From assembly GCA_029237695.1 (NCBI GenBank), contig CM055266.1, positions 114,779,370-114,843,369 on the forward strand: DNA of 64,000 nt, given 5' to 3'. The stretch comes from Conchocele bisecta. Its lineage: Eukaryota; Mollusca; Bivalvia; Lucinida; Thyasiridae. Below are positions 61,601-63,407 of this stretch, one piece after another (position 1 is the stretch's first letter; the number at the start of each line of letters is the position of its first letter). A program made the translations under genes and the position numbers. The notes under the pieces were generated by a model that made no database searches, was not told the origin of the DNA, and saw only the letters and a program-made list of their open reading frames with translations.

Positions 61601-62851
61601 ACTGTTTCAGGGCCCTGTGGTGTTAAGTCGTGACCACCATGATGTGAGTGGCACTGACAGTCCATAGTGTTTAGACAAAATACATAATAATTTATTACAT
61701 GGCCTAACATAGTTGTGCCTCACTTTGTTAAATTCACCCATATAGCATTTCCATGTTTTCTATTTGCCAAAATTTAGCTATGTTTTATGATTAAGTCATT
61801 GAATGTTTGGGAAAATTCAATGACATTTTTATGTATAGTGTTTGGACCGTCCGTCCGTCTGTCCGTCTGTCTGTCCGTCTGTTTCTCAAATATGCTGCAG
61901 GTGGCATCCGCGTTCGACAGACGCATTTCTTGTTTAAAATATATCGCAATGAGTTTGTTTTTTTTCCCCAAGAAAAGATATTCTATATGGGATAGTTTCT
62001 ACAAACTTGAGACTATTTATTATCTCTGCACTGCTAGTTGTAGGGGCCCAGCTCTGTGTAATCTTATTACATACCATTTATTTAACCAGATGAACTGTTT
62101 ATCGTGAAATAATGCACAAGTTTGTTTAGCGGTAGGACCCAATCACGAGGGCATTATTTCACCATAATTAGTTCACCTGGTTAAATAAACATTTTCTTAA
62201 ATTTCACATATGATTTGTCATAAAACACAAAACGAATCAAGTGTAAAATATGGCCAAGAGTTATGCAAATTAATTTCTGGAGGCGGGCCGTAGTGACGAC
62301 GACTGTGTCGCGATTCAGCGGGTGTGTCTGAGAACGTGATTTGATTGGTCGAAGGAAACACGTCATTGTGACGTAACTGACGTCATTTACCTATATGGTA
62401 AACCCGAGAGTGGTGTAATTCACCGATAGATTTCTGTAAACTACTGCTGAAATGTAAGAAAAAAACATATTTACCAATATTGATTTTCTCTTTGTAACAT
62501 GGAAAATTGACAAAAAGCACATGGTTTAGTACCGGTATATCTAAAAGCAATATTTTCCCCAACAATACAAAAGTATGAATATAAGATGTATGCATAAATC
62601 TTGACAACATACAGAGATGAATCGTTTAAATTTACCCAGACATGGGTCACCTGCATCCTGGCTTCTTCTGTTTCCGTCTTGGTAGTTTGTACCTTTGCAC
62701 TGATTCTATTGATGGTTCCTATGTTATGTTTTCCCACTGTTGTATTATTTTGTTTGGAATGGCATACAGATATGGCAGTACAGAATGCCATTGGAGACTC
62801 GTTCCGTGGCGCCACCTGGGTTGCTCTTCATAATGGAGGTGGAGTTGGATG
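7528..62851 (+). CDS. UROC1: Urocanate hydratase (urocanase), 18 exons, 3' end outside window
   Basis: Urocanase (EC 4.2.1.49) uses tightly bound NAD+ to hydrate urocanate to imidazolone propionate in cytosolic histidine breakdown. Joined exons: 7528-7653, 12362-12492, 13039-13192, 18733-18861, 21194-21255, 25484-25550, 26950-27006, 29030-29116, 31338-31489, 33000-33108, 39129-39204, 47963-48060, 53828-53936, 55650-55738, 58068-58138, 59433-59531, 60514-60613, 62770-62851. Seen directly: TYGGNGQV (GG at residues 126-127), GLGGMSGAQ (248-256), DQTSCH (342-347), [12 protein letters not shown] and HNGGGVGW (592-598), all known from urocanases as NAD+ or active-site segments. The ATG matches the animal start, MSSL followed by a Cys and a Pro-rich stretch. 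Every join keeps frame except at exon 11, which lies in low-quality sequence. The segment matching the bacterial Cys-bearing signature (RICW) reads RILY, as I recall it does in vertebrate UROC1. About 78 C-terminal residues are missing because the window ends. Confidence 0.96.
7742..7978 (-). mobile_element. HINE-like element, TATACCCACTT family, single-unit copy
   Basis: On the minus strand: GGGTATATTG, GTCCGTCCGTCCGTACGTAC, then one unit containing ATCTCCCCCTTTT. Same family as 19789-20729, but with only one minisatellite unit. Confidence 0.6.
8005..8345. repeat. Fragments of the GGAGAAATGGGGC MITE in short tandem
   Basis: Three copies of CATTTCTCCAGTCACANCCACA about 110 bases apart, separated by CCCCATTTTCTTANNAGTCACA and GAGCTAGACTGGC. 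The same sequence type lies next to exon 2 (12286-12353). Confidence 0.65.
8349..8690 (+). repeat. tRNA-derived SINE, copy 2, interrupted
   Basis: A box GGCTAGAGGTTAG and B box GTGGGTTCAAACCT are present. About 130 bases of AT-rich sequence with a GCGATNNCCA stem (8455-8590) split the body before GGTATTTCCATCCCA resumes. Confidence 0.65.
9593..10736 (+). mobile_element. HINE-like element, AGCCAGG family, copy 2, nested twice
   Basis: Host left CATTTTT and right TTGTCTAGTAGC; the uninterrupted host form (TTTTTGTCTAGTG) is seen near 41070. Contains TTCACAGCTTCATNACC units, ATGTCAAGGTCAAATTAC, and an inner TCGCACCCGCTTGCG...GGCCATCTAG block (10483-10652). A partial duplicate of its start lies at 9529. 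Confidence 0.7.
10794..10857. repeat. Perfect palindrome, 29-base arms, 6-base loop
   Basis: Arm GACTAGTGAGCCATAGAATA (part) repeats inverted around AATCTG. It lies inside the GTCTCGC element, just past the nested insertion. Confidence 0.85.
12286..12353. repeat. GGAGAAATGGGGC MITE fragment abutting exon 2
   Basis: GAGCTAGACTGGCTACAAAT, GCCCAATTTCTCCAGTC; the same as segments at 8170-8340. It ends 8 bases before the exon 2 acceptor AG is complete. Confidence 0.65.
12362..12492 (+). CDS. UROC1: UROC1 exon 2 (residues 43-85 plus split codon 86)
   Basis: Encodes [12 protein letters not shown] through [19 protein letters not shown] to NIQL. The acceptor is TTTTCAG and the donor GTAAGA; two bases of an Arg codon are carried over. 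The acceptor region is the end of a dispersed MITE (TTTCTCCAGTC, 12338-12348), so the polypyrimidine tract is probably transposon-derived. Confidence 0.95.
12603..12885. mobile_element. piggyBac-type MITE family A, copy 2, rearranged
   Basis: CCCTTTCAACACCACTGGCC end, then AGATGAGCCGGCTC and AAAATCATCTTGTGACNATT as in copy 1. A second palindromic core, GAGACTGCTCGTTACGAGC, replaces the far end. Confidence 0.65.
13039..13192 (+). CDS. UROC1: UROC1 exon 3 (residues 86-137)
   Basis: Completes Arg86 and runs [10 protein letters not shown] through [16 protein letters not shown] to [14 protein letters not shown]. The Gly-Gly of TYGGNGQ (126-127) corresponds to an NAD+-contacting pair in the family. 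Donor GTATAT, phase 0. The preceding intron is short (546 bases). Confidence 0.96.
13327..14986 (+). mobile_element. HINE-like element, GTCGAGCCCGC family, with two minisatellites
   Basis: Starts after TTTTTT; 5' GTCGAGCCCGCTTGCAG/AAAGCGAGAC; (GTCC)n at 13382-13422; 3' CCTCGGCAGGCGCGA, then GAATTCTTG. Inside are units of about 160 bases (GTCCTAAGTCACATTGACTT), then five units of 175-176 bases with CCTTGCCAGACTTTGATAAT and TCAAGGTCAAGGTCA. A related start (GTCGTGCCTGCTTTAGC, about 13229) precedes it. Confidence 0.7.
14121..14935 (+). repeat. 175-176-base minisatellite, five near-identical units
   Basis: CCAGACTTTGATAAT recurs at 14121, 14297, 14473, 14648 and 14824. Units differ by only a few bases. 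Four carry a perfect TCAAGGTCAAGGTCA (14374, 14549, 14725, 14901); the first has TTAAGGTCAAGGTCA. Confidence 0.9.
14987..15344. other. No gene seen
   Basis: AT-rich intron 3 sequence with TGACGTCA-like pieces (about 15134, 15162). No exon of UROC1 is expected here. Confidence 0.5.
15345..17760. repeat. Tandem duplication of a 1.1 kb unit with long fold-back arms
   Basis: 15480-16560 and 16562-17705 are near-identical direct copies (CCCAGAGTGCATTTCAATGT at 15511 and 16635). Each junction holds a long inverted repeat, for example 16451-16636, with GGTATGCGAGAAAAAGTATT against its complement and a TCAGAAAC...GTTTCTGA centre. No coding frame spans it. Confidence 0.85.
17803..18036. mobile_element. 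MITE with TGTGGCTGTGACTGGAG termini, complete copy
   Basis: Begins ATATGTGGCTGTGACTGGAG AAATGGGG and ends with the complement CTCCAGTCACAGTCACATAT. The inner palindrome CAGATNCAGNCTGATCTGGA recurs in other MITEs here. Other copies lie at 32761-32990 and 34055-34250. Confidence 0.8.
18477..18672 (+). repeat. tRNA-derived SINE, copy 3
   Basis: TGGCCTAGGGGATATGG and TGTGAGTTCAGTCC boxes, TATTTCCATCCCATTGGTCT, and end GACGTTAAACCCTTTCACTT. Ends about 60 bases before exon 4. Confidence 0.7.
18733..18861 (+). CDS. UROC1: UROC1 exon 4 (residues 138-180)
   Basis: Starts [15 protein letters not shown], passes [11 protein letters not shown] and ends MIITNGM. Acceptor TTCTCCAG, donor GTAATT, phase 0 on both sides. 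A fold-back MITE begins about 11 bases after the donor. Confidence 0.96.
18873..19183. mobile_element. Fold-back MITE family C, copy 1
   Basis: GGAATGAATGGCCTTTTTGT and its complement form a hairpin around TTGGAAAAGTCGCGGGAATA; then GTTTNTTTTCCGTTTTCTTA and end TGTGCTGGAATTAT. Other copies at 33130-33486 and 34658-35016. Confidence 0.75.
19184..19682. other. Intron 4 with a truncated family B MITE; no gene
   Basis: 19255-19400 has the CGTAAATTGTTATCTGCTG and TTTAGAATCATTTCCAATGG pieces of family B without its far end. The rest is plain AT-rich sequence. Confidence 0.5.
19683..20936. mobile_element. Fold-back MITE family D, copy 1, split by a later insertion
   Basis: TIRs of about 34 bases, GTAGCCGATTTCATCAAAAT and GTTGGTGAAATAGGCTAC, with AAGTATACTTTG and TTATTACATTATCACAGCCA inside. 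A 941-base element sits in the middle. Intact copies at 59030-59334 and 59615-59901 give the empty site. Confidence 0.85.
19789..20729 (-). mobile_element. HINE-like element, TATACCCACTT family, nested, five 162-base units
   Basis: Minus strand: TATACCCACTTTTTTGTAA hairpin, GTCCGTCCGTCCGTACGTCC tract, five units (GTCCGAAAGGGGGAG on + at 19841, 20004, 20165, 20326, 20488), inverted AAAGTGGGTATATTG, then the palindrome GATGGCGCGCCATC. It is flanked by direct repeats ATATAGAACTA (19778-19788 and 20730-20740). Confidence 0.8.
21194..21255 (+). CDS. UROC1: UROC1 exon 5 (residues 181-200 plus split Met201)
   Basis: Encodes [20 protein letters not shown] plus AT of a Met codon. Acceptor CTTCCAG, donor GTAAGT. 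Confidence 0.95.
21295..23095. mobile_element. Fold-back MITE with CTGTTCCACGTTTTGCTGCC ends, split by nested element
   Basis: Left end CTGTTCCACGTTTTGCTGCC, right end GGCAGCAAAACGTGGAACAG. Compare 57650-58048. The nested element occupies 21541-22942. Confidence 0.75.
21541..22942 (+). mobile_element. HINE-like element, AGCCAGG family, copy 3, nested
   Basis: Host CGTTTTT before and TTTCGCAATAAAATC after; the uninterrupted host occurs near 57890. Four units of about 200-230 bases (ACCAAACTTTCACAGCTTCA), ATGTCAAGGTCAAATTAC, and an inner TCGCACCCGC...CATCTAG block (22658-22852) with (TCCG)n at 22706-22736. Confidence 0.75.
23096..23895. other. No gene seen in 800 bases of intron 5
   Basis: AT-rich, with AAAAACCCGACCGACCCTAT-type sequence near 23400. 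No UROC1 exon is missing here and no coding frame is credible. Confidence 0.5.
23896..24416 (+). mobile_element. HINE-like element, ATACGC family, 5' truncated
   Basis: Units with CTTATCTCCCCTTGGCGGCC, CACTCTGTNTCCTTGTCCAC and CATGTTTATCACGGCAAG, then GGCGGGCGTATATTGTGACC and CTCTTG followed by TTTG. Confidence 0.65.
24675..25192 (+). mobile_element. HINE-like element, ATACGC family, complete copy
   Basis: After TTTTT: ATACGCTCCC/GGGACGTAT hairpin; GGCGGGCTGGTGGCGGGCG; three units of about 165 bases (AACCAAATTCGGTATACATG); inverted GGCGGGCGTATATTG; CACTCTTG then TTTT. It lacks a long (GTCC)n and its units lack a clear TCAAGGTCA. Confidence 0.65.
25484..25550 (+). CDS. UROC1: UROC1 exon 6 (residues 201-223)
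   Basis: Completes Met201, then [20 protein letters not shown] and TT. This is the highly conserved GQMTAGS / [10 protein letters not shown] segment of urocanases. Acceptor CATTCAG, donor GTATGC. Confidence 0.96.
25821..26055. mobile_element. MITE family E (GGGCCCGTTTCACTAAACTT ends), copy 1
   Basis: Imperfect inverted ends GGGGGCCGTTTCAGTCAACT and AAGTTTAGTGAAACGGG with CTAAAATGTTTGTAAGTGCA inside. It has an inner TTTATTNANCATA palindrome. Confidence 0.75.
26189..26435. mobile_element. piggyBac-type MITE family A, copy 3
   Basis: TTAA on both sides; CCCTTTCACCCCTAAG and GTGTTGAAAGGG ends; core CAGATCCTGATGAGACGACT and its complement. Confidence 0.85.
26494..26701. mobile_element. piggyBac-type MITE family B, copy 1
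   Basis: TTAA on both sides; ends CCCTTACAATGC and GCATTGTAAGGG; inner pieces TTGTCGTCTGCTG and GAAATGATTCTAAAGTG. Confidence 0.85.
26950..27006 (+). CDS. UROC1: UROC1 exon 7 (residues 224-242)
   Basis: Nineteen codons, [19 protein letters not shown], matching the helix before the NAD+ loop in animal urocanases. Acceptor TTGCAG, donor GTAGGT, phase 0 on both sides. A (GTCC)n element starts about 17 bases past the donor. Confidence 0.94.
27024..27344 (+). mobile_element. HINE-like element, CCCCCCGCAACGAG family, short complete copy
   Basis: Perfect hairpin CCCCCCGCAAC/GTTGCGGGGGG, long (GTCC)n tract 27069-27150, a partial unit ending AGAGTCAAGCCC, inverted CGGGGGGTAT, and CCAATCTTG then TTT. 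It begins 17 bases after the exon 7 donor. Confidence 0.75.
27631..28790 (+). mobile_element. HINE-like element, ATG..GTTTGGAC family, with minisatellite
   Basis: After TTTTTT: ATGCTTATATATAATG and GGACTGTCCGTGTGTCCG; units of about 140 bases with AATACATCATACTTGTGGAC, ACAAATGCCACACATCCATG and ATATGACCTTGACC; 3' CCGGGGGCATTCGTGTGTCG, CACTTCTTG then TTTTT. Confidence 0.65.
29030..29116 (+). CDS. UROC1: UROC1 exon 8 (residues 243-271), NAD+ loop
   Basis: [20 protein letters not shown] then [18 protein letters not shown] is the Gly-rich dinucleotide-binding loop and among the most conserved stretches in the family. Acceptor GCACAG, donor GTGAAT, phase 0. Confidence 0.97.
29178..29390. mobile_element. 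piggyBac-type MITE family B, copy 2
   Basis: TTAA on both sides; CCCTTCCTACGCTG and CAGCGTAGTAAGGG ends; inner perfect inverted repeat of TTTTGACAGCACATGAGAAT. Confidence 0.85.
29391..30345. other. No gene seen in intron 8
   Basis: Mostly unique AT-rich sequence. Open stretches on both strands show no splice-site or family support. Confidence 0.45.
30346..30982 (+). mobile_element. HINE-like element, ATGCTCCCC family
   Basis: Hairpin ATGCTCCCC/GGGGGAGCAT after TTTTT, TTTGTCCGCCGTCCC, about three units of 165 bases (CAACTTGAAACNTCATATAC; TTCAAGGTCAAATGAC), and inverted GAGGAGCATTTGTC. The 3' terminus is unclear. Confidence 0.6.
31061..31291. mobile_element. MITE with CACTGGTGCTGCACTCCG termini
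   Basis: CACTGGTGCTGCACTCCG at the left, its exact complement at the right, and AACGCATTTT/AAAATGTGTTT inside. Single copy in the window, 46 bases before exon 9. Confidence 0.75.
31338..31489 (+). CDS. UROC1: UROC1 exon 9 (residues 272-321 plus split Trp322)
   Basis: [20 protein letters not shown] through [17 protein letters not shown] to [10 protein letters not shown]. The acceptor is ATGTAG directly before GTGAGT; that GTGAGT is coding here, not a donor, because the reading frame continues from exon 8 (AE|V). The true donor is GTAATT. A 231-base MITE ends 46 bases upstream. Confidence 0.94.
31894..32182. mobile_element. piggyBac-type MITE family B, copy 3
   Basis: TTAA on both sides; CCCTTAGACCGCTACTC and ATAGCAGTCAAAGGG ends. 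The inner GAAATGATTCTGAAGTGCTG segment is duplicated. Confidence 0.85.
32310..32690 (-). repeat. SINE-like repeat, copy 2, with Pol III B-box-like motif
   Basis: On the minus strand it contains CAGGTTCGATCCCG, a good Pol III B box, beside CGACCTATCAACAGC. The opposite end carries a short A-rich tail (CAATAAACAAACAAAAC). The tail and B box suggest a tRNA-derived SINE. Related fragments lie at 290-690 and 20945-21010. Confidence 0.5.
32761..32990. mobile_element. GGAGAAATGGGGC MITE abutting exon 10
   Basis: Starts ATATGGCTGTGACTGGAG, ends TATTTCTCCAGCCACACTCA. Its right end supplies the sequence just before the exon 10 acceptor. Confidence 0.75.
33000..33108 (+). CDS. UROC1: UROC1 exon 10 (residues 322-358)
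   Basis: Completes Trp322, then [41 protein letters not shown] corresponds to a QTSAH-type NAD+-binding stretch in bacterial enzymes. The acceptor sits just past a MITE copy of the same family as the one before exon 2. Donor GTACAG, phase 0. A fold-back MITE starts 21 bases downstream. Confidence 0.96.
33130..33486. mobile_element. Fold-back MITE family C, copy 2
   Basis: Arms of about 75 bases (GGAATGAATGGCCTTTTTGT...) around GGCCGGAAGGCC, then the TTTCCGTTTTCTTAAGAATT body and TGTGCTGGAATTAT end. Begins 21 bases after the exon 10 donor. Confidence 0.8.
33501..34002. mobile_element. MITE family E, two copies head to tail
   Basis: 33501-33753 and 33752-34002, each bounded by GGGCCCGTTTCACTATTAAA-like and AAGTTTAGTGAAANGNGCCC ends. 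They share a border around GGGCCCCTGGAGCC. Confidence 0.75.
34055..34250. mobile_element. GGAGAAATGGGGC MITE, diverged copy
   Basis: AATGTGGCTGTGAATGGGGC left and ATCTCCAGTCACAGCCACA right, with GGTCCAGATTAGCCTG inside. Confidence 0.7.
34389..34638. mobile_element. piggyBac-type MITE family B, copy 4
   Basis: TTAA on both sides; CCCTTAGACCGCTACTC and ATAGCGGTCTAAGG ends, almost perfectly inverted. Confidence 0.87.
34658..35016. mobile_element. Fold-back MITE family C, copy 3, opposite orientation
   Basis: Starts ATTCCAGCACAAAAATATTT and ends GGCCATTCATTCCTATA. Arms around GGCCTTCCGGCC. Confidence 0.8.
35017..35580. other. No gene seen in intron 10
   Basis: Unique-looking AT-rich sequence without coding signal. 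Confidence 0.45.
35581..38698 (+). mobile_element. HINE-like element, CCCCCCGCAACGAG family, large copy
   Basis: Hairpin ACCCCCCGCAACGAG, (TCCG)n at 35630-35675, then many 135-160-base units with AACTTAACATCAGAGAAATA, CATGCATTCCTGTAAGGCTC and CCCAAGGTCAAGGTCAA. Ends CGGGGGGTATATTCCG and CCAATCTAG then TTT. From about 35985 the units carry many indels. It is interrupted by the homopolymer tract 37325-38390. Confidence 0.7.
37325..38390. repeat. Homopolymer-rich palindromic tract, probably assembly damage
   Basis: Long A, C and T runs alternate with four or five recognisable pieces of TTTGTGTTTGAAATTGGCGG or its complement, and GGCTAATAAAACC. The encoded poly-Lys/poly-Pro frames are not real genes. 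Confidence 0.7.
38803..38997. mobile_element. Small MITE with TTAAGGTGCGTAA ends
   Basis: TTAAGGTGCGTAATTTG at the left and CAAATTTACGCACCTTAA at the right. CTTCAATCAAAAATGGCAAG and its complement lie inside. Confidence 0.65.
39129..39204 (+). CDS. UROC1: UROC1 exon 11 (about residues 359-381 plus split Ser), probable indel near 5' end
   Basis: The last part, in frame with exon 12, reads [20 protein letters not shown] then QE and AG of a Ser codon, with donor GTTATG. Animal urocanases have ...VFKDLVQES... at this point, which fixes the identity. A strong pyrimidine tract and TGTAG end at 39128, but starting at 39129 in phase 0 gives a stop after nine codons; the correct frame needs one base more or two fewer near 39129-39136. 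The exon lies inside a roughly 10 kb stretch with many indels, so an assembly error is the simplest explanation. A downstream AG at 39143-39144 would keep frame but drop four conserved positions and has a poor tract. Confidence 0.78.
39437..42350 (+). mobile_element. HINE-like element, ATCCCCC family, interrupted
   Basis: Stem ATCCCCC/GGGGGAT at 39437-39467, GTGTCCGCTGTCCGCGTG, about four units of 170 bases (CCTTTGGAATATTTTCATGA; TCTTGCATAGCTAATTTTT), inverted GGGGGATACACATGCCGC and CAATTTCTAG. A foreign array (40207-42115) sits inside. Units lack TCAAGGTCA. Confidence 0.6.
40207..42115 (+). repeat. Array with CATTTCCGTAAACTGTGTTG units
   Basis: Five or more units of 250-330 bases with ACAGGTAAATTATTACATTT, GTGGACCTGTGCAGATATGA and TTCTGGGCTCCAGTAGCGAG, each followed by T-runs. 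Same unit as 9230-9480 in the GTCTCGC element. Confidence 0.65.
42672..42890 (+). mobile_element. HINE-like element, ATACCCCCGGCAT family, 3' cut by insertion
   Basis: ATACCCCCGGCATAC with inverted GTATGTTGAGGGGTAT, CCGTCCGTTCGTCCGTTCGT, then CCAAGGTCAAGGTAAAA. The next element begins at once after TTTTTT (42891-42896). Confidence 0.65.
42897..46313 (+). mobile_element. HINE-like element, ATGCCCCCGCC family, about 22 units
   Basis: Hairpin GCCCCCGCCACC/GGTGAGGGGGGC, ACGTACGTACGTAACGTAC tract, about 150-base units with GGATCTGCTTCACATTTCAC, CAATGGTCCTCTACCGCCCT and AGGGTCAAGGTCACAGACTT, inverted GCGGGGGCATTCGTG, and CACATTTCTAG then TTAATTTT. Many units have indels. Confidence 0.75.
46385..47656 (+). 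mobile_element. HINE-like element, CCCCCCGCAACGAG family, two joined copies
   Basis: First copy ends GGGGGGTATTCCG...CATATCTAG near 46680; the second follows with clean units (46682-47580) and ends CGGGGGGTATTCCG...CCAATCTAG. TCAAGGTCAAGGTCA is perfect at 47065-47079. Confidence 0.7.
47963..48060 (+). CDS. UROC1: UROC1 exon 12 (split Ser to split Gly, about residues 382-415)
   Basis: [44 protein letters not shown] is a family hallmark. Acceptor TGTTTCAG; donor GTGTGT leaves one G of a Gly codon. Confidence 0.95.
48116..48380 (+). mobile_element. HINE-like element, ATACGC family, 3' cut by insertion
   Basis: ATACGCCCGTTTAAAAAAAA, GGGCGGCGGGCGGACAGG, one or two units, ends in GGCCATTTTT where the next element starts. 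Confidence 0.65.
48600..49930 (+). repeat. 679-base tandem higher-order duplication
   Basis: Two near-identical blocks at a 679-base offset, each four basic units long. The 62-codon open stretches at 48631 and 49310 are identical. This is the youngest step of array growth. Confidence 0.85.
51098..52545 (+). mobile_element. HINE-like element, TCGCGCCCGC family, nested
   Basis: Host GGTTAAGGTTTTT before, TTACTCAACC after. TCGCGCCCGCTTGTGGAAAG at 51098, again at 52354; 3' GGCGCGACATGCAATGC, GCGGTCATCTAG. The body has units of about 210 bases with CTCTGCAACTGCTTTGCCCA and ATGTCAAGGTCAAATTAC. Confidence 0.7.
51130..52300 (+). repeat. GGTTAAGTTTTTTGGTTAAAG satellite-like runs
   Basis: Runs of alternating GGTTAAGTTTTTT and GGTTAAAGTTTTT, 13-14-base steps, between the larger units. 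Unit number varies between blocks, as expected from slippage. Confidence 0.8.
53188..53390. mobile_element. piggyBac-type MITE family B, copy 5
   Basis: TTAA on both sides; CCCCAATATATGCGGG and GCATTGTAAGG ends; CATCTGCTGTTG and TTTAGAATCATTTCCATTGG inside. Diverged. Confidence 0.75.
53828..53936 (+). CDS. UROC1: UROC1 exon 13 (about residues 415-451)
   Basis: Finishes Gly, then [20 protein letters not shown] and [15 protein letters not shown]. The [14 protein letters not shown] and GFGPFRW motifs are typical. Acceptor GCTAAG, an unusual AAG; donor GTATGC. Confidence 0.95.
53966..55067 (+). mobile_element. HINE-like element, AGCTCACC family
   Basis: TTAGCTCACCAAGCTCAGGTGAGCT hairpin (arms AGCTCACC/GGTGAGCT), GTCCGTCGTCCGTTGTCC tract, two or three units of 300 bases (AACCGCNANCCGGATTTCGA; CATCCAAGATGGCCGCC), 3' GATGAGCG, palindrome GGGCCATCATGGCCC, TCTTG then TTT. 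No TCAAGGTCA. Confidence 0.65.
55650..55738 (+). CDS. UROC1: UROC1 exon 14 (about residues 451-481)
   Basis: Completes Arg, then [41 protein letters not shown] matches vertebrate UROC1. Acceptor TTTTACAG, donor GTATAT with one carried G. A fold-back element starts about 30 bases after the donor. Confidence 0.96.
55769..56126. mobile_element. MITE with GCAGGCC termini and 50-base-arm palindrome
   Basis: Left GCAGGCCCGTACGCAGG, right GTGTACAGGCCTGC. 55811-55910 is an almost perfect palindrome with no loop, centred at 55860/55861 on GGTACC, one mismatch per arm. Confidence 0.8.
56127..56840. other. No gene seen in intron 14
   Basis: AT-rich; CAGGGCTTTGGCTTGCTTCA and an inverted match near 56780 suggest an old fold-back repeat. 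Confidence 0.45.
57650..58048. mobile_element. Fold-back MITE, TTTTCCTATGGGAATTTAAC family, complete copy
   Basis: TTTTCCTATGGGAATTTAAC left half, complementary GTTAAATTTCCATAGGAAAA right half, centre AGGATCAAAAAACC, end GGCAGCAAACCATGGAAGAG. Ends about 20 bases before exon 15. The GTTCCACGTTTTGCTGCC end at 56850 belongs to the same family. Confidence 0.75.
58068..58138 (+). CDS. UROC1: UROC1 exon 15 (about residues 481-504)
   Basis: Finishes Val, then [19 protein letters not shown] and KHKL; YxDNIRWI.EA..H.L is the expected motif. Acceptor TGTTTCAG, donor GTATGT. The acceptor lies about 20 bases after the end of a fold-back MITE (57650-58048). Confidence 0.95.
58180..58401. mobile_element. 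piggyBac-type MITE family A, copy 4
   Basis: TTAA on both sides; CCCTTTCAACCCTATGG and GTGTTGAAAGGG ends; core GAGACTGCTCGTTACGAGCC. Lies 42 bases past exon 15. Confidence 0.85.
58567..58812. mobile_element. MITE family E, copy 4
   Basis: GGGGCTGTTTCACTAAACTT and AAGTTTAGTGAAACGGGCCC ends; perfect inner palindrome of TTTATTGAGCATATGCTGCA. Confidence 0.8.
59030..59334. mobile_element. Fold-back MITE family D, intact copy
   Basis: GTAGCCGATTTCACCAACAT left, complement right (GTTGATGAAATAGGCTAC), centre CACAGCCAATTTGGCTGTGA. Ends 98 bases before exon 16. Confidence 0.85.
59433..59531 (+). CDS. UROC1: UROC1 exon 16 (about residues 505-537), active-site strand
   Basis: [20 protein letters not shown] then [21 protein letters not shown] aligns with the bacterial urocanase signature that carries the catalytic Cys (RICW). 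Here, as I recall for vertebrates, Leu takes that position. The exon is flanked within 100 bases on both sides by copies of one fold-back MITE. Confidence 0.96.
59615..59901. mobile_element. Fold-back MITE family D, second intact copy
   Basis: GTAGCCGATTTCATCAAAAT left, GTGAAATAGGCCTC right, centre slightly shortened. Starts 83 bases after exon 16. Confidence 0.82.
60190..60212 (+). pseudogene. Short degenerate exon 17 start
   Basis: TGTTTCAG then GGTCCTGTGATGT differs at only two positions from the acceptor and first 13 bases of exon 17 (GGCCCTGTGGTGT), about 316 bases upstream. The frame reads GPVMWRT then stop. It may be an older trace of exon duplication, or chance. Confidence 0.35.
60265..60504 (+). 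mobile_element. HINE-like element, ATGCCCCCGCC family, truncated against exon 17
   Basis: ATGCCCCCGCCACC hairpin start, one full unit (CGCTAAGCCCAGGTTCAAGG; GGTGCGTTTGAAACTTAAC), then breaks directly into CTGTTTCAG, the exon 17 acceptor. The break coincides with the start of the 65-base duplicate at 61602. Confidence 0.7.
60514..60613 (+). CDS. UROC1: UROC1 exon 17 (about residues 538-571)
   Basis: [20 protein letters not shown] then [13 protein letters not shown] and one G of an Asp codon. [15 protein letters not shown] is strongly conserved. Acceptor TGTTTCAG sits 9 bases after a truncated minisatellite element. A 65-base identical partial copy occurs at 61602-61666. Confidence 0.97.
60614..61601. 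other. No gene seen in intron 17
   Basis: AT-rich sequence without recognisable repeats or exons. Confidence 0.45.
61602..61666 (+). pseudogene. Partial duplicate of UROC1 exon 17 with its acceptor
   Basis: Identical to 60505-60569: CTGTTTCAG plus the first 56 exon bases. Identity ends after CCATA, and the frame then hits TAG at once (...DSP, stop). It lies in intron 17. The duplicated block begins exactly where a truncated repeat ends upstream of the real exon 17. If used instead of exon 17 it would truncate the enzyme. Confidence 0.85.
61831..61932 (+). mobile_element. Minimal HINE-like element (about 100 bases)
   Basis: After TTTTT: ATGTATAGTGTTTGGAC, (GTCC/GTCT)n at 61848-61880, then GGCATCCGCGTTCGACAGAC and CATTTCTTG then TTT. 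It has no minisatellite and so shows the smallest unit of the design. Confidence 0.65.
62056..62195. repeat. Short fold-back repeat
   Basis: TTATTTAACCAGATGAACTG and GTTCACCTGGTTAAATAA pair across about 100 bases, with GTGAAATAATGC/GCATTATTTCAC inside. Confidence 0.6.
62770..62851 (+). CDS. UROC1: UROC1 exon 18 (about residues 571-598), last exon in window
   Basis: Finishes Asp, then [26 protein letters not shown] and TG of a Trp codon. HNGGGVGW closes the NAD+ pocket in the family. Acceptor GCATACAG, donor GTAAGA. The following exon, expected to begin with the end of Trp then GEVINGG-like sequence, is not found before base 64000. Confidence 0.97.
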
Positions 62852-63407
62852 GTAAGATGGTGTGCATGCTCTGACTTGGTGTGTCAGATACAGTAAACAC
62901 CATATATAGTATGACTTTTAACTGCAACAACATAGACAGCTTTTGACAGAATGGATGAAATGTTTATATAAAAATGACAATTTGTGTACAGGTAAGATAA
63001 CCTACCGGGGTATATGAAACTTCATGATAAACCATTGGTCCTATGCCCCAGACCAGTAAACTTTGATTCAGACCAATAGAAATCAACAGCCAGCTGGCCA
63101 AGTGGGCCAGCAGAAGTTTTGCATACATATTCTTTGTTTTTACAATGTTTAACAATTTTTTTTAACACATGCTGAATATCCTTGTTTTCGGGCCAGCAGT
63201 TTCCTAAATTTCACTGTCGTGAAGACCACTATATGACTGTGCACACTAGATAACCAATGTCAAAATTTCTATGTTTTAAAAAAATTGGCTTGTCAAAAAT
63301 TAGACTTGGTATTGACTTTGGTTTTTGGCTACATGAAACAGATAGGACTTTGTAAAGATTTTTTTTAGAACATATTGCACCGAGTTGTATTGGGTTATCT
63401 GTAAAAT

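Noticed and set aside
62601..62855. 84-codon frame with a hydrophobic N-terminal half, as a membrane protein
   Set aside because: The hydrophobic part is intron; only the last 27 codons are exon 18, after the acceptor at 62768-62769.
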